In this document: in pieces, positions 1 to 5,621 of the stretch
How the letters are laid out: each line of letters starts with the position of its first letter
Numbering within the stretch: position 1 is the stretch's first letter
Source: Bacteroidota bacterium
Lineage (GTDB): Bacteria > Bacteroidota > Bacteroidia > Bacteroidales > Prolixibacteraceae
Direction: 5' to 3'
Assembly (NCBI GenBank): GCA_030695265.1
Contig: JAUYTA010000120.1
Location: forward strand, 1-6,100
DNA length: 6,100 nucleotides
Program-made: the position numbers and the translations under genes
Notes under the pieces: generated by a model
The model's input: only the letters and a program-made list of their open reading frames with translations
Told to the model about the DNA's origin: nothing
Database searches by the model: none

Positions 1-1
1 A

Positions 2-301
2 GGCTGGCAGGTTGAGGTTGCTCCTCCGAACCACGATACCGGAGGCATCTACGAATCATACGGACGAGGTTGGCTGCACCAGATTCCTGATGACCAGGAA
101 AGATTCCTGAAAATGGGCGAATGGAACAAAATGAAAATTCAGGTTGTTGGCAATCATGTTACTACCTGGTTGAATGGTCATCAGATGACCGACCTGAAAG
201 ATGATAAAATTGGTGAAGGCAAAGGATCAATTGCACTTCAGATTCACGATGGAGGCGGAATTAAAGTTAGATGGCGGAATATTCAGATCCAGAAATTGTA
301 A
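2..301 (+). CDS. DUF1080 / 3-keto-disaccharide hydrolase-type protein, 3' end only
   Basis: The reading frame is open from base 2 to a TAA at 299-301 and gives the last 99 residues of a protein whose start lies outside the window. The visible part has the features of the DUF1080 (3-keto-disaccharide hydrolase) concanavalin-like fold: a GGIYES-containing strand followed by RGWLHQ, then the GEWNKMKIQVVGN strand, a TWLNGHQM segment, and the terminal GSIALQIHDGG...VRWRNIQIQ strands that usually close the domain. Family members are usually exported and act on glycans or glycosides, some through 3-keto intermediates; which substrate is used here cannot be told. An ATG at 113 lies inside the domain and is not the real start. 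The gene ends at the GC-rich inverted repeat that follows it. The family call is from recognition of the motif pattern. Confidence 0.85.
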   Translation, partial: GWQVEVAPPNHDTGGIYESYGRGWLHQIPDDQERFLKMGEWNKMKIQVVGNHVTTWLNGHQMTDLKDDKIGEGKGSIALQIHDGGGIKVRWRNIQIQKL

Positions 302-303
302 AG

Positions 304-429
304 AAGCCCCACCCAAACCCTCCCCATAAGGGAGGGCTTAAAAAAGTTCGATGAAATTTATATATAAATAATTACGGTAGCGTTTTGGTTCAATCTCCCC
401 TCCTTTGGAGGGGTTGGGGGAGGCTTTTT
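304..429. repeat. GC-rich inverted-repeat element between convergent genes, probable terminator
   Basis: This 126-bp spacer between the DUF1080 gene and dgt holds two hairpins and a larger dyad. Hairpin one pairs CCCTCCC (318-324) with GGGAGGG (330-336) across 5 nt. Hairpin two pairs CCCCTCC (397-403) with GGAGGGG (407-413) across TTT. The outer ends, about 304-324 and 407-426, are also imperfect inverted repeats of each other (both read AAGCC...CCCAA...CCCTCC inward). A 14-bp perfect AT palindrome, ATTTATATATAAAT (356-369), sits near the middle. T425-T429 follows the right arm, so for + transcripts it looks like an intrinsic terminator for the DUF1080 gene. Similar C/G-rich intergenic dyads are common in Bacteroidota genomes. 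Whether it is a dispersed MITE-like repeat cannot be judged from one copy. Confidence 0.6.
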
Positions 430-1774
430 AAACTCCCGGAATATTGATTCCTTTTATCTTTCGATATAAATCCAACGCATACAAGTCGGTCATTCCTGAA
501 ACAAAATCAACAACCGACTGCACCTTTTCATAAGTTGACTCATGATTTCCTCCGTATTGATCAGGCATTAGCTGAATTATTTTTCTTGAAAATCCTTCCT
601 TTGGATTCAGAATGGCTTCTACAAATACTTCGAGCAGTGTGCCAATAATCTGGTAACCCGAAATTTCTATTTCAACCACCGACCTGTCGTTGTAAATGTC
701 TCTGATACTTACCTTTTTAATTTCTTTCATTGCTGCCAGCGAAGTTGGATGAACCTGGTCAATCAATGGTTTTTGACTACTACCGGATAAAATTTCTTCC
801 TGCTTTTCCCAGAAAACATCGACACATTGTTTTACAAGTTTTCCGATGACACTTGCACGTAAATAGGCAATTTGCTCGTTCGGATCCGACACTAAACCGA
901 GTGTTTCGTTCATTCTAACGATTTGTTTTTGCTCAGTCTGAGGGTCGAAAAATTTCATCAGCAGTGACCGGGTTTGATCAAAAGAATGAATTTTCAATTT
1001 ATGTGCATCTTCCAGATCCATGAGCTGATAGCAAATATCATCGGCAGCTTCAACCAGAAATACCAGAGGATGCCTGACGTATTTTGAGGGATTTTCGGAC
1101 AATTGTAACAATCCCAGTTCGTTGGCAATACGTTCGTAAATTGCTTTTTCTGACTGGAAAAAACCAAACTTAGGTTTTTCTGTCAGCATCGATTCGAACG
1201 GATATTTCACAATGGAAGCCAACGTGGTGTATGTCAAGGCGAAACCACCTTCGCGACGACCATTAAACTGATGGCTCAGCAAGCGGAAGGCATTGGCATT
1301 TCCGTCGAATTGGGTGAAATCCCGCCATTCTGCTTCCGAAAGTTCAGTACGAAGCCGCGGTTCGTTGCTCTTTTTAAAGAACTGCGCAATGGCATCTTCG
1401 CCCGAATGTCCAAAAGGCGGGTTGCCCATGTCGTGCGCCAGGCAGGCCGCAGAAACCACCGAGCCAATTTCCTGAAACAATGGATTTTCCGGAAGTTGAT
1501 TTTCGCGTTCAGCTTTTTCAACGAACATTGTTCCAAGTGAGCGGCCAACGCTGGCAACTTCCAGACTGTGGGTGAGTCGGTTGTGCACAAAAACACTTCC
1601 GGGAAGCGGGAAAACCTGCGTTTTATTTTGCATCCTGCGAAAAGGCGATGAAAATATTATCCGGTCGTAATCGCGCTGAAACTGTGTGCGGCTATGTTTA
1701 TTGTCATTTGTTACGAGTTCTTCCTGCCCAAGTCGGGTGGTCGATATAATTTGATTCCAATTCATTTGGAGCAT
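428..1774 (-). CDS. dgt: dNTP triphosphohydrolase (dGTPase), HD-domain
   Basis: Cytoplasmic enzyme of the Dgt/SAMHD1-type HD superfamily, which hydrolyses dNTPs (classically dGTP) to the deoxynucleoside and tripolyphosphate and so affects dNTP pools. The 448-residue protein shows the family motifs in order: a DRIIFSSPFRRMQNKTQV segment (37-54), HNRLTHS (64-70), CLAHDMGNPPFGHSGEDA (111-128) and EAADDICYQLMDLEDAH (242-258). Expected metal ligands are H69, H114, D115 and one of D245/D246; H123 is the usual extra active-site histidine. The length fits full-size bacterial Dgt. The first ATG lies 2 bp after the stop of the upstream peptidase gene, so the two are probably cotranscribed and translationally coupled. 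A second ATG at 1765, giving MNWNQI..., matches the usual family N-terminus and may be the true start. The stop codon abuts the GC-rich inverted repeat. No key residue appears to be missing. Confidence 0.95.
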   Translation of the reverse strand: MLQMNWNQIISTTRLGQEELVTNDNKHSRTQFQRDYDRIIFSSPFRRMQNKTQVFPLPGSVFVHNRLTHSLEVASVGRSLGTMFVEKAERENQLPENPLFQEIGSVVSAACLAHDMGNPPFGHSGEDAIAQFFKKSNEPRLRTELSEAEWRDFTQFDGNANAFRLLSHQFNGRREGGFALTYTTLASIVKYPFESMLTEKPKFGFFQSEKAIYERIANELGLLQLSENPSKYVRHPLVFLVEAADDICYQLMDLEDAHKLKIHSFDQTRSLLMKFFDPQTEQKQIVRMNETLGLVSDPNEQIAYLRASVIGKLVKQCVDVFWEKQEEILSGSSQKPLIDQVHPTSLAAMKEIKKVSIRDIYNDRSVVEIEISGYQIIGTLLEVFVEAILNPKEGFSRKIIQLMPDQYGGNHESTYEKVQSVVDFVSGMTDLYALDLYRKIKGINIPGV

Positions 1775-1776
1775 AT

Positions 1777-2487
1777 TTAAAAAGTTTGTGTCCTGAAATT
1801 ATTCATTTCCTTGTCGGCTTTGCGGGCATTCGGATAGCAATGTTCCAAAAGTAACCAGAATTTCTCGCCATGATTTTTCTGCACAGTATGGGTCAGTTCG
1901 TGCAAAAGTACATAATCGATCAAATGTTCGGGTACCCGCATCAAATGTAGGTTTAGGTTGATATTATTGGTAAATGAACAGCTTCCCCAGCGTGTTTTTG
2001 TATTTTTTATACTCACATCCTGATATTTAAATCCATGCTTGTCGGCCAGTTCTTTTAATCGTTTCGGAAGATAAATTTTTGCTTCCCAACGCATTACGTC
2101 AATCAGTGTTTTCTTTATAAACTCCTGAACCTTTGGCTGTTCGTGGTTTACTTTTTCAGGGATAAAAATTTGAATAACCCCATTTCCAACCCGGTTGTAA
2201 ACCCGGTCGGTATTTCCTTTTGTGATGGCCAGTTGGTGAAACCTGGTTTTAAAACAACTTTCAGGAGCAAATAAAGTTAAACCAGCTTGTATTTTGGTTT
2301 GTTGTTTAATGAGCCATTCGGTTTTTGATTCAACGAAGCGAATGGCATCACGGTAAAGGGCAGTTGGAGGCATTGAAACGACAATTTCACCATCAGATTT
2401 TACGCTCAGGCGGATTCTTCGGGAACGTTCATTAATTGTGAACGAAACTGCTCCAACTTGTTCAATATTTATGTATTTTGTAGTCAT
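1777..2487 (-). CDS. YgjP/SprT-like zinc metallopeptidase (DUF45, M48-type)
   Basis: A 236-residue protein of the YgjP/WSS1-like metallopeptidase family. The N-terminal part (about 10-75) is the beta-rich region with RRIRLSVKSDGEIVVSMP. The C-terminal catalytic half has TRWGSC (165-170), the family's diagnostic sequence, then HELTH (196-200) as the HExxH zinc site with E197 as catalytic base, and NHGEKFW (205-211), where H206 should be the third zinc ligand. No signal peptide or membrane segment is visible, so it is cytoplasmic. The substrate is unknown in most bacteria; related eukaryotic WSS1/SPRTN proteases act on DNA-protein crosslinks. It starts with ATG and is the first gene of a two-gene operon, ending 2 bp before dgt. 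Linkage to a dNTPase hints at nucleic-acid or nucleotide maintenance, but that is inference. The catalytic residues look intact. Confidence 0.9.
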   Translation of the reverse strand: MTTKYINIEQVGAVSFTINERSRRIRLSVKSDGEIVVSMPPTALYRDAIRFVESKTEWLIKQQTKIQAGLTLFAPESCFKTRFHQLAITKGNTDRVYNRVGNGVIQIFIPEKVNHEQPKVQEFIKKTLIDVMRWEAKIYLPKRLKELADKHGFKYQDVSIKNTKTRWGSCSFTNNINLNLHLMRVPEHLIDYVLLHELTHTVQKNHGEKFWLLLEHCYPNARKADKEMNNFRTQTF

Positions 2488-2508
2488 TAAATCAAAGGGA
2501 ATATTTTG
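2477..2508 (+). promoter_or_regulatory. weak promoter candidate for the 235-residue protein gene
   Basis: TTTG at 2477-2480, 21 bp, then TATTTTG at 2502-2508 resembles the Bacteroidota pattern TTTG...TAnnTTTG, but the -7 box is one base short, so the match is imperfect. It would start transcription roughly 28 nt before the ATG at 2542. The 54-bp gap 2488-2541 must also hold the divergent promoter of the peptidase-dgt operon; the best minus-strand box is TACTTTAG (7 of 8 consensus positions allowing the free bases), with no convincing -33 partner. The leader next to the ATG is A-rich (A run at 2525-2533) without a Shine-Dalgarno sequence. Confidence 0.3.
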
Positions 2509-2541
2509 CTAAAGTAATCAATCCAAAAAAAAACTAACTAT

Positions 2542-3249
2542 ATGGAACAGAACAAACAATTTGAAGTTTTCGGAACCTTAACAAAAACGGAAACAGTTTT
2601 TACAATCGACCAAAAAATTATCCCCGGCACTTTGGTTTTTGAATCGCTGAAACCATTGCCCGGTTACTATTCTGATTCTCCAACAGGAGGAGCGATTCCA
2701 GTTTATATGTATCTGGCGCTGGAAGAGCAATATGAACTGGAAGATATTTTACGGGCATCGCAAAAGGTTCAACTTGAGTTTGATATTCGTTTCGATGCAG
2801 GAAAAGGATTTCTTCAGGTTTATGATACAAAGTACAACGTTTTGCGGGTCAGACATTTAAAGGATTACAATTTGCTTGAAAAGCTTCAGCGATCGTTCAC
2901 TGAAAATGGTATCCGTTTTTTGCATAAATCGAAAAAATACAAGGATGAATTGGTGAGAATCAGGATCATCAAATTTTTCTCGCTCGAAGAAATTGCAGAA
3001 AATATTTTTCTTGACAAACGCGAAAAATACCATGCTTACCTAAAGATTCCGCGTCATCTGAGTTGGACCGAATTTCAAAACATTACCAACAAGGTGAAAT
3101 ACAATTGGGTGGAAAGTAAATTTGACGCTGCAAAGGCTTCATTTTATTACGAGGGAGAATTGCATGAGGTCGTCCGCATTTATTCCGACAAAATTGGACC
3201 TGAATACCTTCAGGAATTGAGAAAGCTATATCTGGAGAAAATGAAATAG
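2542..3249 (+). CDS. uncharacterised 235-residue cytoplasmic protein
   Basis: I do not recognise this family. It is a convincing gene: ATG start after an A-rich leader, 235 codons with normal codon use, and a strong intrinsic terminator 40 bp after the TAG stop. There is no signal peptide, no hydrophobic segment and no cysteine. The sequence seems to fall in two parts: a strand-rich first half (about 5-105, with VFGTLTKTETVFTI, GTLVFESLKPLPGYY and GKGFLQVYDTKYNVLRVRHL) and a lysine-rich, mixed helix/strand second half (about 108-235) with FFSLEEIAENIFLDKREKYHAYLKIP and a C-terminal helix of charged residues. No catalytic motif stands out. It is transcribed away from the peptidase-dgt operon as a probable single-gene unit. 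Its position between housekeeping-type genes suggests a lineage-conserved core protein rather than mobile cargo, which is inference. Confidence 0.85.
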   Translation: MEQNKQFEVFGTLTKTETVFTIDQKIIPGTLVFESLKPLPGYYSDSPTGGAIPVYMYLALEEQYELEDILRASQKVQLEFDIRFDAGKGFLQVYDTKYNVLRVRHLKDYNLLEKLQRSFTENGIRFLHKSKKYKDELVRIRIIKFFSLEEIAENIFLDKREKYHAYLKIPRHLSWTEFQNITNKVKYNWVESKFDAAKASFYYEGELHEVVRIYSDKIGPEYLQELRKLYLEKMK

Positions 3250-3288
3250 TAAAGCAATTCAGGCAAAGGCTCAGGCACAGAAAAATAC

Positions 3289-3325
3289 GCGGCTTATTTC
3301 AATTTGGAAATGAGCCGCCTTTTTT
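3289..3325 (+). terminator. strong rho-independent terminator
   Basis: GCGGCTTATTTC (3289-3300) pairs with GAAATGAGCCGC (3307-3318) over 12 bp, with a single T-G wobble, around a 6-nt loop (3301-3306). A run of six T follows at 3320-3325. It sits 40 bp after the stop of the 235-residue protein gene and ends that transcription unit. The A run at 3281-3285 on the other side could let it work on the opposite strand as well. Confidence 0.9.
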
Positions 3326-3350
3326 GATGTTCAGAAACACAAAAAAGCAG

Positions 3351-3367
3351 CACAGTGCAGCATTGTG
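3351..3367. promoter_or_regulatory. possible operator dyad upstream of the fucosidase promoter
   Basis: CACAGTGC (3351-3358) and GCATTGTG (3360-3367) form an inverted repeat around a single central A, with one non-Watson-Crick pair (G3355/T3363). It ends 7 bp upstream of the proposed -33 TTG at 3375-3377. The size, symmetry and position fit a binding site for a dimeric regulator of the fucosidase. No second copy of the dyad was seen upstream of the other secreted-protein gene at 5735, so there is no within-window confirmation. Confidence 0.35.
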
Positions 3368-3374
3368 AATTCAA

Positions 3375-3407
3375 TTGTTATCGTATTTTTATTCAATCTT
3401 AAATTTG
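3375..3407 (+). promoter_or_regulatory. Bacteroidota-type promoter of the fucosidase gene
   Basis: TTG at 3375-3377 and TAAATTTG at 3400-3407 are separated by 22 bp; the second element is a full match to the Bacteroidota -7 consensus TAnnTTTG. Transcription would begin near 3412-3415, leaving an AT-rich leader of about 30-35 nt before the ATG at 3447 and no Shine-Dalgarno sequence, as is usual in this phylum. Confidence 0.6.
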
Positions 3408-3446
3408 AAAAATTTAACTCAAACTCAATAATCTAAATCGCTTAAA

Positions 3447-4814
3447 ATGAATAAAATAGTAATGATTGCCTTGTTGCTTGCCCTATTCCTTCAGGAAACA
3501 AAAGCGCAGCAAAAACTTTTCAAAGAAACAGAAGATCAGAAAAAAGAACGGATGGCCTGGTGGACGAACGACCGGTTCGGAATGTTTATTCACTGGGGAT
3601 TGTATGCCCTCCCTGCCCGCCACGAATGGGTGAAAAATCAGGAACGCATTACCGACGAAAATTACCAGAAGTACTTCGATAATTTCAATCCTGATTTGTA
3701 CAACCCACGTGAATGGGCTAAAATGGCCAAAGCTGCCGGTATGAAATATGCCGTGATTACCACCAAACACCATGAAGGTTTCTGTTTGTTCGATTCGAAA
3801 TTTACCGATTACAAAGCAACAAAAACTCAGTATGGCAAAGATCTCCTGAAAGAATGGGTGGATGCTTTTCGTGCTGAAGGCTTGAAAATCGGATTCTATT
3901 ACAGCCTGATCGACTGGCATCATCCTGATTTTACCGTTGACCGTGTACATCCGCAGCGAACAGATGATAAAGCCAAATTGGCCGAATTGAACAAAAACCG
4001 CGACATGGGCAAATACCGCGAATACCTGCACAATCAGGTGCGCGAGTTGTTGACCAACTATGGAAAAGTGGACATGCTTTGGCTCGATTTTTCGTATCCG
4101 GGAGAAATTGGCAAAGACAACAAATACTGGGACTCTGAAAAAATCATCAAAATTTTTCGTCATTTACAACCTTCCTTTTTGGTAATCGACCGCCTCGACC
4201 TGAAAGATTACGAAGATGGCTGGGATTTTACTACTCCTGAACAATACAAAGTTGCCAAATGGCCCGAAGTGAACGGCAAAAAAGTGGCCTGGGAAACATG
4301 TCAGACATTCAGTGGATCGTGGGGATATTACCGCGATGAACATACATGGAAAGACACCAAACAGTTGCTCGTTTTGTTGATCGAATCGGTTAGCAAAGGC
4401 GGAAATTTACTCCTGAATGTTGGCCCGACAGCCCGTGGAACATTCGACCAACGTGCTGAATCGGCGCTTAACTCGATGGGCGAATGGATGAAATTGAACA
4501 ACCGTTCGGTTTATGGCTGCACTCAGGCTCCCGAAGAATTCAAGGCTCCTGAAAACAGTTTGCTCACCTACAATCCAAAGACCAACCGTTTGTATATTCA
4601 CTTATTGGATTATCCATTGCAGAATTTCAATTTGCCCGATTATGCCGGAAAAATCAAATACGCACAATTCCTGCACGATGCTTCCGAAATTAGAATTACA
4701 GCCCGTTACGGACATGGTATGAAAGAAGGCGAAAATCCAACCGATATTAATTTGAGTTTGCCAGTCACCAAACCAAATGTTGAAATTCCGGTGATAGAAT
4801 TGATTTTGAAGTAG
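3447..4814 (+). CDS. secreted GH29 alpha-L-fucosidase
   Basis: A 455-residue exported glycosidase that should release terminal alpha-L-fucose from glycans by a retaining mechanism. Residues 1-20 are a signal peptide (K3, hydrophobic 4-15, cleavage probably after TKA before QQ); there is no lipobox, so it is expected in the periplasm or outside. The GH29 barrel shows RFGMFIHWGLYA (43-54), TTKHHEGFCLFDS (105-117), the GFYYSLIDWHHPD strand (149-161) and VDMLWLDFSYPG (208-219), where D214 is the expected nucleophile. E283 in WETCQTFSGSWGY (282-294) is my candidate acid/base, less certain because that residue varies in the family. GGNLLLNVGP (318-327) closes the barrel, and the remaining C-terminal portion (about 345-455) should be a small beta domain. 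It is monocistronic, with its own promoter, and converges on the RAYT gene. Linkage specificity cannot be predicted from this sequence. Confidence 0.95.
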   Translation: MNKIVMIALLLALFLQETKAQQKLFKETEDQKKERMAWWTNDRFGMFIHWGLYALPARHEWVKNQERITDENYQKYFDNFNPDLYNPREWAKMAKAAGMKYAVITTKHHEGFCLFDSKFTDYKATKTQYGKDLLKEWVDAFRAEGLKIGFYYSLIDWHHPDFTVDRVHPQRTDDKAKLAELNKNRDMGKYREYLHNQVRELLTNYGKVDMLWLDFSYPGEIGKDNKYWDSEKIIKIFRHLQPSFLVIDRLDLKDYEDGWDFTTPEQYKVAKWPEVNGKKVAWETCQTFSGSWGYYRDEHTWKDTKQLLVLLIESVSKGGNLLLNVGPTARGTFDQRAESALNSMGEWMKLNNRSVYGCTQAPEEFKAPENSLLTYNPKTNRLYIHLLDYPLQNFNLPDYAGKIKYAQFLHDASEIRITARYGHGMKEGENPTDINLSLPVTKPNVEIPVIELILK

Positions 4815-4827
4815 ATATGCTGCATGC

Positions 4828-4860
4828 ACTCAGCAGGTGACTCAAAGTCACCTGCTGAGT
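4828..4860. repeat. REP-like palindrome, copy 1
   Basis: ACTCAGCAGGTGACT (4828-4842) and its exact reverse complement AGTCACCTGCTGAGT (4846-4860) flank the loop CAA, giving a 15-bp perfect stem. It lies 13 bp after the fucosidase stop and beyond the 3' end of the convergent RAYT gene. Nearly identical palindromes occur at 5320-5352 and 5622-5656, all with the CAA loop on the + strand. It may also stop read-through between the convergent genes, although no T run follows. Family knowledge: RAYT transposases bind and cut such REP hairpins. Confidence 0.9.
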
Positions 4861-4945
4861 ATTTGAAAATCATCTGCTTAGAATGACTCAAAGTCACCTG
4901 CTGAGTAATCAAAGGTCACCTGTTGAGTAAGCTAAGGCCACCTTC
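4861..4945. repeat. tandem degenerate half-copies of the REP-like palindrome
   Basis: The right arm of copy 1 is repeated in tandem every 21-24 bp with decreasing fidelity. AAAATCATCTGCTTAGA begins at 4866 (degenerate), AAAGTCACCTGCTGAGTA at 4890 (identical to copy 1), AAAGGTCACCTGTTGAGTA at 4911 (one extra base and one change), and AAGGCCACCT at 4934 (barely recognisable). The unit at 4884-4896 keeps only the inner TGACT/CAA/AGTCA hairpin because its outer left arm is lost. The array ends 8 bp before the end of the RAYT reading frame. There is no other gene in 4815-4953. Confidence 0.75.
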
Positions 4946-4953
4946 CAGACTTA

Positions 4954-5556
4954 TCAATACACTAACCCAAATTCATTTGCACGATCTTTATTGATAAGTT
5001 TGCCGTTTCTTAAACCGGCATAATCTCTGGCTGACGAAAATTCCCATTCTTCCTGTATTTTCACAAATCCATCTTTGACCGGATTTGCATGGATATAGTC
5101 GAAACATATTTGAGGATATTCCTTTGCCGGATCTGAAATGTTGATGATAGCACCAAAATTTGACTGAAACCATGCTGGAGAAATGCCTTCCATTTGGGTT
5201 AAGCAGCTTGCCTTTGTGCGATTTTGAAATAGGCTTCCGGTTAAATTCTCTTGTTTTTGGATTGCTCTGGTATATGAACGCAAAATAATTGAAATAGAAT
5301 CATTGAGCGAACGCCTTTTAGTGAGCAGGTGACTCAAAGTCACCTGCTCACTAATCTCCACTTCGACATTATTGACATGCACCATTAAATGAAAATGACT
5401 TGGCATCAGACACCAGGAAAGAATATCTGCATGGGGCAAAATGTTTTTCTTGATTTTGTCAAGAAAAAACAGATAATTTTCCCTATTGAAAAAGATCTTT
5501 TGTGAATTGTTGCCACGATTGTAAATGTGGTAAAGATGAGATTGTTCGAATTGCAT
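4954..5556 (-). CDS. REP-associated tyrosine transposase (RAYT, Y1/HUH superfamily)
   Basis: A 200-residue single-strand DNA transposase of the IS200/IS605-like Y1 family, RAYT branch. It begins MQFEQSHLYHIYNRGNN, the usual RAYT N-terminus; the HUH metal site is H54-F55-H56 in WCLMPSHFHLMVHV (48-61); the catalytic tyrosine should be Y95 in LRSYTRAIQKQEN; and the C-terminal part has YIHANPVKDG (154-163) and EEWEFSSARDYAGL (169-182). Such enzymes nick and join DNA at REP hairpins, and most are domesticated single-copy genes. Palindromes of one family lie on both sides, and a third supplies codons 69-79, between HUH and Y95. The frame is open to a TTG at 5601, but that start is rejected: ATG 5556 gives the family N-terminus, and a -7-like box overlaps the TTG. 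The frame is complete and motifs intact, so it may be active. Confidence 0.93.
   Translation of the reverse strand: MQFEQSHLYHIYNRGNNSQKIFFNRENYLFFLDKIKKNILPHADILSWCLMPSHFHLMVHVNNVEVEISEQVTLSHLLTKRRSLNDSISIILRSYTRAIQKQENLTGSLFQNRTKASCLTQMEGISPAWFQSNFGAIINISDPAKEYPQICFDYIHANPVKDGFVKIQEEWEFSSARDYAGLRNGKLINKDRANEFGLVY
5318..5354. repeat. REP-like palindrome, copy 2, inside the RAYT reading frame
   Basis: TTAGTGAGCAGGTGACT (5318-5334) and AGTCACCTGCTCACTAA (5338-5354) pair perfectly over 17 bp around CAA (5335-5337). The 33-bp core 5320-5352 is exactly codons 79-69 of the transposase and encodes SEQVTLSHLLT on the minus strand. Relative to the outer copies, arm positions 2 and 4 are G instead of C, and the matching bases of the other arm are C instead of G, so base pairing is kept. 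Orientation, loop and the inner 11 bp of each arm are identical to those of the outer copies. Confidence 0.92.
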
Positions 5557-5598
5557 AATCTTTTTTGCCGACAAGTTATAGAAATGAATTTCATTCAC

Positions 5599-5606
5599 CA
5601 AAAATA
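5599..5606 (-). promoter_or_regulatory. possible -7 box of the RAYT gene
   Basis: On the minus strand this reads TATTTTTG, a full match to TAnnTTTG. Transcription would start near 5593, about 37 nt before the ATG at 5556, which is a normal leader length. No TTG was found at the proper -33 distance, so the promoter would be weak. Palindrome copy 3 begins 16 bp upstream of the box, covering the -33 region, where transposase binding could affect transcription. Confidence 0.35.
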
Positions 5607-5621
5607 TTTATGGAACCTACA

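Noticed and set aside
1271..1596. Open frames on both strands overlapping the middle of dgt
   Set aside because: They lie wholly inside a conserved dgt reading frame and their translations show no domain features.
3483..4163. A 226-codon minus-strand open frame inside the fucosidase gene
   Set aside because: It is antisense to well-conserved GH29 motifs, and its F/H/V-rich translation is typical of a shadow frame.
4811..4814. GTAG next to palindrome copy 1, like the tetranucleotide used by the E. coli RAYT
   Set aside because: It includes the fucosidase stop codon, lies 13 bp from the hairpin rather than adjoining it, and is not present at the same position beside the other copies.
4828..4860. 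Palindrome copy 1 as an ordinary intrinsic terminator of the fucosidase gene
   Set aside because: There is no T run after the stem on either strand, and the same sequence recurs inside and upstream of the RAYT gene where a terminator is not expected. A side role in blocking read-through remains possible.
4828..4930. Regularly spaced repeats resembling a short CRISPR array
   Set aside because: The units are about 21-24 bp with almost no spacer between them, are variable in sequence, and match one arm of the RAYT palindrome. There are no unique spacers and no cas genes.
5557..5601. N-terminal extension of the RAYT to a TTG start at 5601
   Set aside because: The extra 15 residues are not part of the family N-terminus, the start would be TTG, and a perfect -7-like promoter box overlaps it. 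ATG at 5556 is preferred.
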